Shown one piece after another: positions 51,534 through 60,246 of a DNA stretch of 64,000 nt; positions within the stretch are counted from its first letter, which is position 1; every line of letters starts with the position of its first letter. The DNA comes from Streptomyces sp. S.PB5 (GTDB taxonomy: Bacteria > Actinomycetota > Actinomycetes > Streptomycetales > Streptomycetaceae): assembly GCF_030403745.1 (NCBI RefSeq), contig NZ_JAQMWP010000018.1, positions 154,677-218,676 of the forward strand, given 5' to 3'. The position numbers were made by a program, and so were the translations under genes. The notes beneath the pieces were generated by a model that was not told the origin of the DNA, ran no database searches, and worked only from the letters and a program-made list of their open reading frames with translations.

Positions 51534-51666
51534 ACTGGCTGTGGTCATGAACTCGCCAAAATGCACCTGCTCATTCTCTTGACCGGCGTCCTCTGTGGCC
51601 CCGATAAACGCAACTCATGGGCAACGTGGCTCAGAGAGGAACCCGCACGCGAGACCCCCATGCCTC

Positions 51667-52343
51667 GCCGGACTGGCCAAGGCACTCGCGGCCGGAGTCG
51701 TCGTCTTCGCGACCGTACTGCCGGCCCTGTCCGGCGCAAGCGGCCACGACGAACGTCTACGACCGTACGGGCGGCAACGACAGCAACTCCGGGACCAGCA
51801 CGGCCGCCGTCCGCGCCGCGAACAGCAACATGTCTGACGACATCGTCGTGAACCTGCGCGGCGGCACCTACAACCTCACCAGCCCGATCACCCTGGGCAC
51901 GAGCGACTCCGGCACGAACGGCCACACCGTCGTCTACCAGGCCTACGACGGCGAGACCCCCGTGATCAGCAGCGGCCGGGACGATCACCGGATGGACCGC
52001 CGCCGCAAACGGCGAGTACAAGGCGTCGGTGGGCAGCCTCAACTTCCGTCAGCTGTACGTCAACGGAGTGCGCGCCACCCGAGCCCGGTACCCCGACCTG
52101 GGCTCGGACTTCCGGCTCCAGGGAAGCGACAAGCCCAACAAGCTGCTGCGGGTGCTCAGTTCGCAGATCTCCAACTGGAGCAACCTCAGCCAGACCGAGC
52201 TGGTCCTCGAGCTGCAGTCACAGGGACCAATCCTTCGAGACCGAGCAGGTCCTGGAGGTGAGCGCCGGCTCGACGGCCAACGGTGCCGCCATCGCCCAGT
52301 GGATGGCACTGAACCAGTCGAACCAGGCATGGACGATCCAGTG
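51667..52343 (+). pseudogene. Secreted beta-helix protein remnant with RICIN tail
   Basis: A signal peptide (LAKALAAGVVVFATVLPALSG) is in one frame. The mature start NVYDRTGGNDSNSGTSTAA and NLRGGTYNLTSPITLGTSDSG are in a second. SLNFRQLYVNGVRATRARYPD is in a third. The final VSAGSTANGAAIAQW, a RICIN QxW-type end, follows after a deletion of most of the gene. It was a secreted right-handed beta-helix carbohydrate-active protein. Confidence 0.65.
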
Positions 52344-52372
52344 ACCGGATGACGCGGTAGGGGGCAGAAAGA

Positions 52373-52410
52373 CGGCGGGGCCGGGAAGCCATGGCTTTCC
52401 GGCCCCGCCG
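52373..52410. terminator. Hairpin terminator
   Basis: CGGCGGGGCCGGGAAGCC (52373-52390) pairs with GGCTTTCCGGCCCCGCCG (52393-52410) with one mismatch and a two-base centre, 30 bases after the end of the beta-helix remnant. Confidence 0.7.
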
Positions 52411-52904
52411 CCGCGCGCAAGAGGGTGCCTGAAAAGCTGGTCAGCGGGCGTGTGGGCGGGTAGCGCCGTGGAGTTGGAGACCGTGGAGCCTGTCGAGAGG
52501 GCCCGGTCGGTGCGGCCTGCACATCTGTTCGACGAGCAGCTCGTCGCGATGCTGCTGGAGCCAGCGGCCGACCGGGGCAGCGGCACTTCCCTACGGCACC
52601 TTTGCCCGCTCCATCGGGCTGCCGGTGCCGGTGTCGGTGCCGGAGACGAGGACGGGCACCAAGACCATCCCGGTGCGGCACGCCTGAGCGCGGGTTCGCA
52701 CCGAGCCGCAGCCTGTGTGCGTGGCCGATCGGTTCTTCCTGCCACGCACACATCGTGTGCGATGCTCACCCGGAAACTTGATCAGGGCCCCGACTGGCCG
52801 CTGGCATGGCTTTGTCCCTGTGTCTCCCCGACGGGCTGTCGATCGTCGGTGGACCCAGCGGGCTGCAGCTGCGGCGGAGTCGCACGCCCAGCGGTCGGCC
52901 GGGC
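52411..52904. other. Region without a supported gene
   Basis: A plus frame (LFDEQLVAMLLEPAADRG, 52527-52580) hints at a transposase or phage-type protein but is too short to assign. The rest shows no coding pattern that I can support. Confidence 0.3.
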
Positions 52905-52992
52905 GGTGCCAGGGGGACGTCGCGGTGCGGCGCAACTCGTCGAGGAGCCGACGGGCCGGCGCCGGGTTGTGGTACCCGTTGACGTATCTCAC
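52905..52992 (-). pseudogene. hypD: HypD N-terminal fragment
   Basis: A GTG overlapping the CBS-BON stop (GTGA) starts VRYVNGYHNPAPARRLLDELRRTATSPW, the start of HypD, the Fe-(CN)2CO assembly protein of [NiFe]-hydrogenases (usual pattern: ...PELARRLLDEI..ATRPW). About 30 residues on, similarity stops, so over 90% of the gene is lost. It supports reading the CBS-BON gene as part of a hydrogenase operon. Confidence 0.55.
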
Positions 52993-53654
52993 CGCGGTTC
53001 GCTCCGTGCCGGTGCGGTGGCCAGACGGCAGCGGACGTCGACGACGCCCTCGACGGCGCGGGCCAGGCGTTCCACCACCGATACCGGCAGGGTGCCGTCG
53101 ACCCATCCGGTGAGGGTGACGACACCCTTGTCGACCTCGACCCGCACATGGTCGGCGGAGTCGGGGAACAGGTGGTCGACGACCTCAAGGCGTACCTCTT
53201 CGGTGAGTTCCTCGTCGTCCCGGAGGAACACCTTCAGCAGGTCCGCGCGGCTGACGACGCCTTCGAGCATGCCCATGTCGTTGACGACGGGCAGCCGTTT
53301 GACCTTGCGCAGGGCCATGATGCGTGCCGCCTCGGCCAGGGTGGCATCGTCGTGCACGGTGACCGCCGGGGCGCTCATCAGTTCCTCCGCGGTCAGCGCT
53401 CCGGCCTTGGCGAGGTCGGGCAGGCGGCGCATCTGGGTGCGCCGGTCGGGGTCACTGTCGCGGAATTCCTCCTTGGGCAGCAGATCGGCCTCCGAGACGA
53501 CACCGATCACCCGGCCCTCACCCTCCAGCACGGGCAGGGCGCTGACCTTCCACTGCTGGATGAGCTTGACGATGTCCTTGAACGTGGCGTCGCGGCCCAC
53601 GGTGACGACGGTGTGGGTCATGACATCGCTCACGATGTGCGGGCTGCCGTGCAT
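52989..53654 (-). CDS. CBS-pair and BON-domain protein
   Basis: The 221-residue protein has two CBS domains (SDVMTHTVVTVGRDATF.. and LMSAPAVTVHDDATL.., about 5-60 and 90-150) followed by a BON domain (VRVEVDKGVVTLTGWVDG, about 165-215). CBS pairs sense adenylates; BON domains bind membranes or partner proteins. The ATG follows GAGGAGGAGACC. It is embedded between hydrogenase relics and is intact, so it may have kept a role independent of the lost enzyme. Confidence 0.88.
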   Translation of the reverse strand: MHGSPHIVSDVMTHTVVTVGRDATFKDIVKLIQQWKVSALPVLEGEGRVIGVVSEADLLPKEEFRDSDPDRRTQMRRLPDLAKAGALTAEELMSAPAVTVHDDATLAEAARIMALRKVKRLPVVNDMGMLEGVVSRADLLKVFLRDDEELTEEVRLEVVDHLFPDSADHVRVEVDKGVVTLTGWVDGTLPVSVVERLARAVEGVVDVRCRLATAPARSEPR

Positions 53655-53957
53655 GGTCTCCTCCTCGGAAGGTCAGGTGCGGTCGGGTCGGCCGTGAGGT
53701 CGAGGAAGTGGGTGGAGCAGGAGATGTACGGGTCGTGGTCACGGATGGCTCGCTCGCACAGGTGCGTCAACTCCTCGTCAACCGCGTACGCCACCTCTAC
53801 CGTCCGATCCTGGTCCGAGCGGCAGAGGTGACAGACGACGGCCGGTGATCGTGAACCGGGTGAAGGGGCCGGTGAGATGCCGACGCCCGTCGAGCTGTGC
53901 GTGCAGGGCGGAGGGGTGTTTCACCTGGGTCGCGGCCACGTGGTCGGTGAGGTGCGG
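53630..53957 (-). pseudogene. [NiFe]-hydrogenase large (alpha) subunit remnant
   Basis: Two pieces of the large subunit survive. One (53957-53830) reads VKHPSALHAQLDGRRHLTGPFTRFTI, the family's HS.ALHS....GPLARY block. After a frame change the other reads VAYAVDEELTHLCERAIRDHDPYISCSTHF. DPYISCSTH corresponds to the C-terminal Ni-ligand motif DPCxxCxxH with the first Cys replaced by Tyr. The N-terminal Ni ligands and most of the gene are gone. Confidence 0.65.
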
Positions 53958-54054
53958 CGGTCGTCGGATCCGCGGACGTCAGCGTGAGAGGGACCGTGTC
54001 GGCCGTCTCGCCGCGACCTCGGGGCACCCGGTACGGCAGGGGGCGGGGAGTCAC
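53958..54054 (-). pseudogene. Hydrogenase gamma (FAD/NAD-binding) subunit N-terminal fragment
   Basis: A GTG overlapping the cyclic-nucleotide protein stop (GTGA) opens VTPRPLPYRVPRGRGETADT then VPLTLTSAD, the start of a ferredoxin-reductase-like FAD/NAD domain protein (expected: PYRVxxRRxETADTVTL). After about 32 residues it fuses with alpha-subunit sequence, so the rest of gamma, the whole delta subunit and the start of alpha are deleted in one event. Confidence 0.5.
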
Positions 54055-54509
54055 GGCTGGTCGCCGCTGCCGTGCGGGGCGTACAGATCGAGCAGCCTCA
54101 CACGCGCCGCGTGCAGCCGGTGGGCGACCACCCGGCCGACCCAGACCGCGACCGCTCGGCCGAACTCGGGGTCGGACGCGCACATCTCCCGCACGGTCTC
54201 CGCGTCGAATTCCCAGGCCCGCACAGGATGGGTGACCTCGGCGCCGAACTGCCAGACGTAGGGCGCGAAATGCCAGGACCAGCCGACCAGTTCGCCGTGC
54301 CCCAGCGACTCGATGACGGGCGAGCGGCGACCGGGCACATGCAGATCGAGGGCGACGACGCCTGTCCGCACGATCCAGAACCGGTCGGCTCGCCGGCCCT
54401 CCTCGAACAAGCGGGTGCCCACGTCGAAGGAGACCTCGCGGGCGAGGCCCATCAGCTGCTCCCGGTGCTCGGCCGGGAGGATCGTGTCCATGAGGGTGAT
54501 CGACGTCAT
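54051..54509 (-). CDS. Cyclic nucleotide-binding domain protein
   Basis: The 152-residue protein is a single Crp-type effector domain: REVSFDVGTRLFEEGRRADRFWIVRTGVVALDLHVPGR (beta-barrel) and ESLGHGELVGWSWHFAPY (phosphate-binding-cassette area), without a DNA-binding domain. In actinobacterial group 3b hydrogenase operons such a small protein usually sits between the beta and gamma subunit genes, as it does here. It is intact, unlike both neighbours. Confidence 0.85.
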   Translation of the reverse strand: MTSITLMDTILPAEHREQLMGLAREVSFDVGTRLFEEGRRADRFWIVRTGVVALDLHVPGRRSPVIESLGHGELVGWSWHFAPYVWQFGAEVTHPVRAWEFDAETVREMCASDPEFGRAVAVWVGRVVAHRLHAARVRLLDLYAPHGSGDQP

Positions 54510-55435
54510 CGTTCCTTCTCTCCTCGCGCTTGTTCCGTCATGGGCTCGCTGCGACCCAGCCGGGCGCTGAGTTCGTCGTGCAGGGCCGCGGTGGCGAAGA
54601 CCGAAGCAGGAGCCCCAGCGCTGCCACCGTTCGGTGTGAGCGCCCGTGAGGTCGGTGACCTCCTCGGCGGTGGCGCGCACAAACAGGTGGGGCAGGCCGT
54701 GGTGCAGTAGTCGGGCTCCCGGTTCTCGCCCATCAGCCTGCGGAAACCGACGGGCGGCATGGCCCGGCCCATACGGTCCCGGGCGCCGCCCACGGCGCTG
54801 CGGGCCGGGGTCTCGGTCTCGGGGTCGGCCGGACGGTGCGGGACGCCGGCGAGGACCTCGTCCCCGGCCTCCGACAGCGCCAGGTAGAAGCCCTCGTCGG
54901 CCGCCGGACCGCTGCCCATGGACACGCAGAAACAGGTGGCTTTGGGCTCGGTGCAGTGGGCGGCTGTCAGGAAGGCCCCTGCCTGGCGCTTCTGACAGCC
55001 GCGGTCCTGGTGGCGCTCGCGGGCCGGGACGCTGCCCTGGATCGCGACGGCCCGCAGATCGCAGGGGTGTACACCGAGCAAGGTGTACGGCGGCTGCTCC
55101 GAACGTTCTTGAGTGATGCTGAGGTGCCCGCCGGGGGCGGAGCCGGTGCTCCACAGCCTTTCCCGCCGCGCGTGCAGGAACGTCTTCCTGGACGGTGGGC
55201 CCGTGGTGTGTGCGAAGGCCGCACCGTCCGTGCGGGGGATCAGGCGGTAGCGGCCCGCCTCGGCCCGGGTGCTCGCCCCGGAAGGCAGTTGGCCGGTGGA
55301 GTCGAGTTCGGCCGGGACCACGGCGACGTCCCGTACCGTCGGGCCGACGACCGTGCGGCCCTGGGCGGCAAAGGCCTTGGCCAGGGCGTTGAGCCCGCGC
55401 CTGCACAGGACGGCGGTCGCGGGGCTGACTGTCAT
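54506..55435 (-). pseudogene. Hydrogenase/sulfhydrogenase beta subunit (4Fe-4S), degraded
   Basis: From the ATG at 55435 the frame shows beta-subunit motifs: YTLLGVHPCDLRAVAIQ, ATCFCVSMGSGP, RRLMGENRE and CPTCLC. The segment with the other iron-sulfur Cys residues before CPTCLC is deleted. After CPTCLCA the true sequence (TAEEVTDLTGAHTERWQRWGSCF) runs in another frame, then returns. Fe-S cluster binding must be lost. It begins the minus-strand hydrogenase operon. Confidence 0.6.
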
Positions 55436-55603
55436 CGTCGTTCCCCTCCGGAGGCCGTGGGGGCTGCTGGTCCCAGCGTGGGCGCGGCATGGGTGGGGCA
55501 CTACAGGCCGCCCGGTCCTGACGGGTGGGTCGTTCGGCCCCGGGGGCGGGGTGATAAGGCGCCGACGCCCGCGAGACGTGGCGCGGGCGGCACGATCAGA
55601 CGG

Positions 55604-55800
55604 ACGCCTCGTCGACCGGAAGGCTAAGTTCCGTCTTCGCCGAGAAGAGATGGACGCCATCCGGACGGGCCGTCGCACGCAGTTCCTCGCCCTTGCCGAA
55701 CGTCTGCCGTCCCGACGCCCCGACGACGATCTGCGTGGCCTCCTGGCCGACCTTGGCGCGGTGGTTTCGTCGGTGGTCAGTTTGACCGTGCGGCGCGACG
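55604..55800 (-). pseudogene. TOBE-domain tail of a sugar ABC ATPase
   Basis: Minus frames encode TPPLRRTVKLTTDETTAP and IVVGASGRQTFGKGEELRATARPDGVHLFSAKT then a stop. The second matches the OB-fold (TOBE) C-terminus of UgpC/MsmK-type ATPases. The ATPase domain is absent. Confidence 0.35.
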
Positions 55801-55934
55801 GAGTGGCGGGGGTTCCCTTGTGTGCTCTGGGGTGCCTGCGGGGTCGCCGGCCGACAGGACAGTCTCCATGGAAGACATGCCGAACATGCGTCACCAGGGC
55901 CGTTCGACCCTTGTCGCCCGCAGGCGTACCGACT

Positions 55935-56225
55935 TCACTGAGTCCGCGGTCCCGCCCGTGGCGTTTGGATCCCGCCTGTGGCCTCGGCGCCGCACGTCCC
56001 TGCCCCGTCGCCGGTCACCGGGACGGTGAGGACCACGTCCGCCCGGCGGGCGCGGGCGTGTCGGGCGACGTTGCTGAGGGCTTCGGCGGTCACGGCGAGG
56101 ACGTGTTCGGCCACGTCGGCCGGGACGGTGGAGTCCACGGTGCCGTCGATGCGCAGGGAGGGGCGGAAACCGAGGGACTGGACGGCCAACCGGGCGGTTT
56201 CTGGCAGGCGGCGGCGGAGCCCCGG
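55935..56225 (-). pseudogene. Sensor histidine kinase fragment (DevS/DosS type)
   Basis: LGFRPSLRIDGTVDSTVPAD followed by VAEHVLAVTAEALSNVARHARARRADVVLTV is the N-box region of the HATPase domain of DevS/DosS-like kinases (E-x-LxNxxRHA). The GAF/dimerisation domains and the G-boxes are missing. Confidence 0.55.
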
Positions 56226-56271
56226 GCCGCCGCGGTCGTCGCCCACGGAGCGCAGTTCGCGCCCCCGCAGG

Positions 56272-56398
56272 AGCGCATCGGCTCGATCTCCAGGCCGGCG
56301 TTCCCGAACTGCCACTGGACACCGCTCATCGTCTCGACCCAGTCCCGCCCCAGCCTGACCAGTTCGTCGTAGCGCTGCCGGGTCACACTTCCGGTCAT
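56272..56398 (-). pseudogene. DUF6192-like N-terminal fragment
   Basis: MTGSVTRQRYDELVRLGRDWVE then MSGVQWQFGNAGLEIEPM resembles the start of Streptomyces DUF6192 proteins (VTRQRYDELV...FxxGDxALEIEPM). It is followed directly by the kinase fragment in another frame. Confidence 0.4.
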
Positions 56399-56534
56399 CC
56401 CGGTGATCCGTGCACGACGACGATGTCGCACACGGTCGGCACCGCGCCCCTCCTGATGACGCGCTCCGATCCCGCGACTGTGCTGTCGCAGGGCCGTCGT
56501 CCGAAGCCCGCTCCGAAGGCCGCGGGGGAACGGT

Positions 56535-58265
56535 TCAGCCTCGGGCCCGGGCGGCCACCCGTTCCTCCAGCAGGGCGGTGCTCATCCGGTCGGCCAGTGC
56601 GGCGATCGTGAGGGAGGGGTTGGCGCCGACCGGGCCCGGCATCGCCGCGCCGTCGGCGACGTACAGGCCGGGCAGGCCGTGCACCTGGCCGAAGGCGTCG
56701 CACACACCGTCGGCCGGGTGGTGGCTGATCGGGGCGCCACCGAGGGGATGCACGGTGACGATACGGCGGAGGAACCACAGCGGATTGTCCAGGAGACGGG
56801 TGTCCAGCTGCTCTGCCAGGTCCCGCATCGTCTCCCGTACCCGGCCGAAATAGGCGGTGCTCGTCTCCGTCGTCCAGGCCACGTCCAGGAGCCCGTCGCG
56901 CAGCGTTCCGACGCCGTCCGGCACGTCGCGTCCCATGCCCAGCAGTGGCAGCGTGCCTGCGGCCAGTGCGCCGTTGCCGAGCAGGCGGGAGAGTTCGGCG
57001 CCGAGGCGGTTGTCCGGTGAGCCCCGCAGGACGTTCAGCAGCAGCCGGGCCAGGAATTCGGCGGTGCGGAAGAGGGTTCCGGTCAGGTCGGTCGACTGGA
57101 CGAGCCAGTCGGTGAAACCGGGGTAGCCGCCGTCCTGGACGTAGTAGCCGCGCCCCGGCGCGCCGTTGCCGTCCGCGAGGTCGCCCACCCGGATCGCGCT
57201 GGTGATGACCGGGCCCCGGCTCGCGTCGAGGGCGGGGCCCGTGCCCTTGTGCTCGGGCAGCAGGAAGGTCAGCAGGTCGCCGTTGCCGGACATGCGGGTG
57301 CCCAGCGCCCGGCTCAGGCCCGGCAGCCGGTCGCGGTTCTTCAGCAGGAGGTAGGTCGTGCCGTAGGTGCCCGCGGCGAGGATCAGCCGGTCGCAGGTGA
57401 CCGTGCGCAGGGGCAGTTTCGCGGTGTCGGTGCGGGTGCCGTCTTCGGCGGACGGGCGGTGTTCGACGTAGGTCACCTCGTAGCCCCCCTGCTCGCGGGC
57501 GGCGAGGCCGCGCACCTCGCAGCTGGTGCGGATGTCGGCCGGGTGCGGGGCCGCGGCCGCGGCGGCGGAGAGATAGGTGTGGTCCAGGGTGTTCTTCGCG
57601 CCGTCGTTGCAGCCGATGTCGCACTCGCCGCACAGCCGGCAGGTGTGCCGTGCCGCCCCGTGCAGATTGGCGTAACCCGGGTCCGCGAGCGGCACTCCGA
57701 TGGCGGGGCGGGCGCCGGGCCGGGACGCGAAGCTGACGCCGAGGGGCGGCAACTGCCAGTCCAGTCCGAGCTTTTCGGCGGCCTTGCGCAGGGCCTGGGT
57801 CTTGGCGGTGTCGGCGTACGCGGGCGCGTGCAGCGGATACGGGGTGGCGCCCAGCATCTTCTCCACCACGTCGTAGTGCGGATCGAGGTCCGCGCGCGTC
57901 ACCGGCCAGGTCTCGTAGCCGCCGCCGGGCAGCGGGTCCTCGTGGACGAACCACTTCTCGTCCTTGCGGAGCAGCACATTGGCGTAGATGAGCGAACCGC
58001 CGCCCAGCCCGCTGGAGACCACGGAGTCGAAACCGCGGAACGACCACACGTCGAACATGCCGTGCAGCCCCGCGCTCGGATCCCAGAAGGCACGGCCCAT
58101 CTGGCGGGGGGTGCGCGGGAAACTCCCGGGCGGATACGGACGGCCGCGCTCCAGTACGATCACCCGCCGCCCGGCCTCGGCGAGCCGGAAGGCGGACACG
58201 GCACCGCCGAAGCCCGATCCGACGACCACGGCATCGACATGCTCGGGTGTGATGGTCCCCGTCAT
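56535..58265 (-). CDS. GMC oxidoreductase, cholesterol-oxidase-like
   Basis: The 576-residue flavoprotein has an FAD site (VVVGSGFGGAVSAFRLAEAG, residues 13-32), LGGGSLIYANV, the Cys-rich TCRLCGECDIGCNDGAKNT of cholesterol-oxidase-like GMC enzymes, the active-site HPLGG and the C-terminal VADGAAMPGPVGANPSLTIAALADR. It oxidises a sterol or similar secondary alcohol. It is the last gene of the six-gene operon and has no signal peptide. Confidence 0.88.
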   Translation of the reverse strand: MTGTITPEHVDAVVVGSGFGGAVSAFRLAEAGRRVIVLERGRPYPPGSFPRTPRQMGRAFWDPSAGLHGMFDVWSFRGFDSVVSSGLGGGSLIYANVLLRKDEKWFVHEDPLPGGGYETWPVTRADLDPHYDVVEKMLGATPYPLHAPAYADTAKTQALRKAAEKLGLDWQLPPLGVSFASRPGARPAIGVPLADPGYANLHGAARHTCRLCGECDIGCNDGAKNTLDHTYLSAAAAAAPHPADIRTSCEVRGLAAREQGGYEVTYVEHRPSAEDGTRTDTAKLPLRTVTCDRLILAAGTYGTTYLLLKNRDRLPGLSRALGTRMSGNGDLLTFLLPEHKGTGPALDASRGPVITSAIRVGDLADGNGAPGRGYYVQDGGYPGFTDWLVQSTDLTGTLFRTAEFLARLLLNVLRGSPDNRLGAELSRLLGNGALAAGTLPLLGMGRDVPDGVGTLRDGLLDVAWTTETSTAYFGRVRETMRDLAEQLDTRLLDNPLWFLRRIVTVHPLGGAPISHHPADGVCDAFGQVHGLPGLYVADGAAMPGPVGANPSLTIAALADRMSTALLEERVAARARG

Positions 58266-58279
58266 GGCACTCTCTTCCC

Positions 58280-59254
58280 CTACTGCCCGCCCGTGGCGAG
58301 CTGCTTGAGGCCCTCGTCCACGGTGAGGACGGGCCGGTAGCCGAGTTCGCGGCGCGCCGCGCTGTCGTCGACGGTCATCTCCTGCGCGGACAGGACGACG
58401 AAGGTGCGGGTCACCGGCGGCTCGCCGCGCAGCCGGAGCACCCGCCAGGCGGTCTCCGCGGTGCGTGCCGTGGCGGCCAGCGCCCAGCGGGGCACGGAAC
58501 GATCCGGCAGTACGGTGCCGGCGGTCGCGGCCAGCGCGGTCAGAAAGGCCCGGAACTCCACGGGTTCGCCGTCGGTGAGGAAGTACGCCCGGCCACCCTC
58601 GCCCTGCCGCAGGGCGGCCAGGATGCCTGCGCAGGCGTTGGCCGCGTGACAGGTCGAGGTGAGGTAGTGACCGCCGTCGACCCAGGCGAAACGGCCGCGC
58701 CGGGCGGCCTCGACGACCGCCGGCAGCACGGTGGTGTCACCGGGCCCCCACACCAGGCGCGGCCGGACCGCGAGGGCGGTCAGCGTGGGGGAGGCGGCGG
58801 CCAGTACCAGGTCCTCGGCGATCCCCTTGGTTCTCGGGTACTCGCCGACCGGCCGTGCAGGCCGGGGACGGGACTCGTCGGCCTGCCGCAGGGGGCCGCC
58901 GTCGGCCAGCACCGCCTCGGAGCTGATGTGCACGAGCCGACGTACCCCGCTCTCCTCCGCTGCCCGGACGACGGCCGCGGTGCCCTGCACATTGACCCGG
59001 ACGAAGGCGCTCGGCGGACCCCACTGCCCGGTGAGCGCCGCGGCATGCACCACCGCATCGCACTCCGCCATACCCGCGCGCAGCGCCGCAGCGTCGAGGA
59101 GATCCCCGCGCACCGCCTGCGCGCCGCGACCGGTGACCGTGTCCGCGGCGGCCGGGGTGCGCGCCAGCGCGCGTACCGTGTGCCCCTCGGCGGTGAGCGC
59201 GTCGAGGAGGTGACCGCCCAGGAAGCCGGAGCCTCCGGTGACGAAGACCTTCAC
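58280..59254 (-). CDS. 3beta-HSD-like NAD-dependent epimerase/dehydratase
   Basis: The 324-residue extended SDR starts MKVFVTGGSGFLGGHLLDAL and resembles sterol-dehydrogenase/3beta-hydroxysteroid-type enzymes (SEAVLADGG.. then the catalytic Tyr-xxx-Lys in YPRTKGIAED). It would dehydrogenate a hydroxy-lipid using NAD(P). Its stop codon is 14 bases before the GMC start; its ATG overlaps the patatin stop. Confidence 0.87.
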   Translation of the reverse strand: MKVFVTGGSGFLGGHLLDALTAEGHTVRALARTPAAADTVTGRGAQAVRGDLLDAAALRAGMAECDAVVHAAALTGQWGPPSAFVRVNVQGTAAVVRAAEESGVRRLVHISSEAVLADGGPLRQADESRPRPARPVGEYPRTKGIAEDLVLAAASPTLTALAVRPRLVWGPGDTTVLPAVVEAARRGRFAWVDGGHYLTSTCHAANACAGILAALRQGEGGRAYFLTDGEPVEFRAFLTALAATAGTVLPDRSVPRWALAATARTAETAWRVLRLRGEPPVTRTFVVLSAQEMTVDDSAARRELGYRPVLTVDEGLKQLATGGQ

Positions 59255-60246
59255 TTCCGGGTCCCCTTCCGGGTCCGGGTGAGGGCCGCCGGGGCCCAGG
59301 ACGCGAGGGCCTTGGCCGCGGTCTCCCGGCCGTGGCCGATGAACTCGCGTGCCTCGTCGGGGCCGAACTTCAAGAACCCCGACGCGGTGAACGGCAGCCC
59401 GGTGGGCTCGATCAGCAGCAGCTCCACCTGCTTCTTCGACGTGACCCCGGGGGCCTCGGCGACCAGCTTGTTGACGGTCTCGGCGTGCTCGTAGTCGGCC
59501 ATCAGCGCCGCGTGGGCGACATTCTCCGCGAGCAGACCGATGGCCTCGGACAGCGAACGGGGCGCCGGAGCGGGCCGCTTCGCGCCACCGGCCGCGACGA
59601 CGATCACCGCGTCCGGCTCATAGGCGAGTGCGGGCTTGAGCGGGGTGTTGGCCACCAGCCCCGCGTCCACGAACTGTTCCCCGGCGACGGCCCCCGACGC
59701 GAACAGCAGCGGCACGGCGGTGGTCGCGAGGAGATGGTCGATGCCGATGTCCGTCAGCCGGAACTCCGCTCCGCGGCGGTGTTCGGGCGGCAGCGCGTTG
59801 GTGAACCGCACCACCCCGGCGCCCGCCTGGTCCACGGCGGAGACGACGACCGTACGGCCGTCCTCGACCGGCCGCTGCCCGGCGCCGAAGTAGCGGGCGA
59901 AGGTGCGGCGGGCCCGTCCCGTGTCCAGGAGCCACATCCACCGTACGCCGCCCAGGAGATGCTCGATCAGCCCGGTGCGCGGCCGGCTCAGCAGGCTGCG
60001 CATATCGAGGAGATTCCAGAAGTCGAGCCGCGGCGCGAAGAGATCGGTGCAGCCGACCGACTCCCACATTCCGGCCAGATCCTCCGCGTCCATGCCGGTG
60101 CCCAGTCCGTACGCGGTGAGGGCGCCGCCCGAGACACCGGACAGGACGTCGGGGACCAGGCGTGTGTCGGCCAGCGCGCGGGCCACGCCCACGCTGAAGT
60201 ACGCGGCGGGGGCGCCCCCGCCGGAGAAGACCACCGCGAGTTTCAT
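59251..60246 (-). CDS. Patatin-like phospholipase
   Basis: The 331-residue protein has the patatin dyad: oxyanion SGGGAPAAYFSVG (residues 8-20), nucleophile Ser39 in GVSGG and Asp in FVDAGLVANTP. The final region carries a helical cap (LSEAIGLLAENVAHAALMADYEHA). It should release fatty acid from lipids. The ATG overlaps the stop of the preceding gene (ATGA). The frame is open upstream, but this start gives a family-like N-terminus. Confidence 0.87.
   Translation of the reverse strand: MKLAVVFSGGGAPAAYFSVGVARALADTRLVPDVLSGVSGGALTAYGLGTGMDAEDLAGMWESVGCTDLFAPRLDFWNLLDMRSLLSRPRTGLIEHLLGGVRWMWLLDTGRARRTFARYFGAGQRPVEDGRTVVVSAVDQAGAGVVRFTNALPPEHRRGAEFRLTDIGIDHLLATTAVPLLFASGAVAGEQFVDAGLVANTPLKPALAYEPDAVIVVAAGGAKRPAPAPRSLSEAIGLLAENVAHAALMADYEHAETVNKLVAEAPGVTSKKQVELLLIEPTGLPFTASGFLKFGPDEAREFIGHGRETAAKALASWAPAALTRTRKGTRK

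Noticed and set aside
52450..52600. LFDEQLVAMLLEPAADRG as an IS256-type transposase start
   Set aside because: Only about 18 residues look suggestive and no following TGEGG motif or catalytic domain is present.
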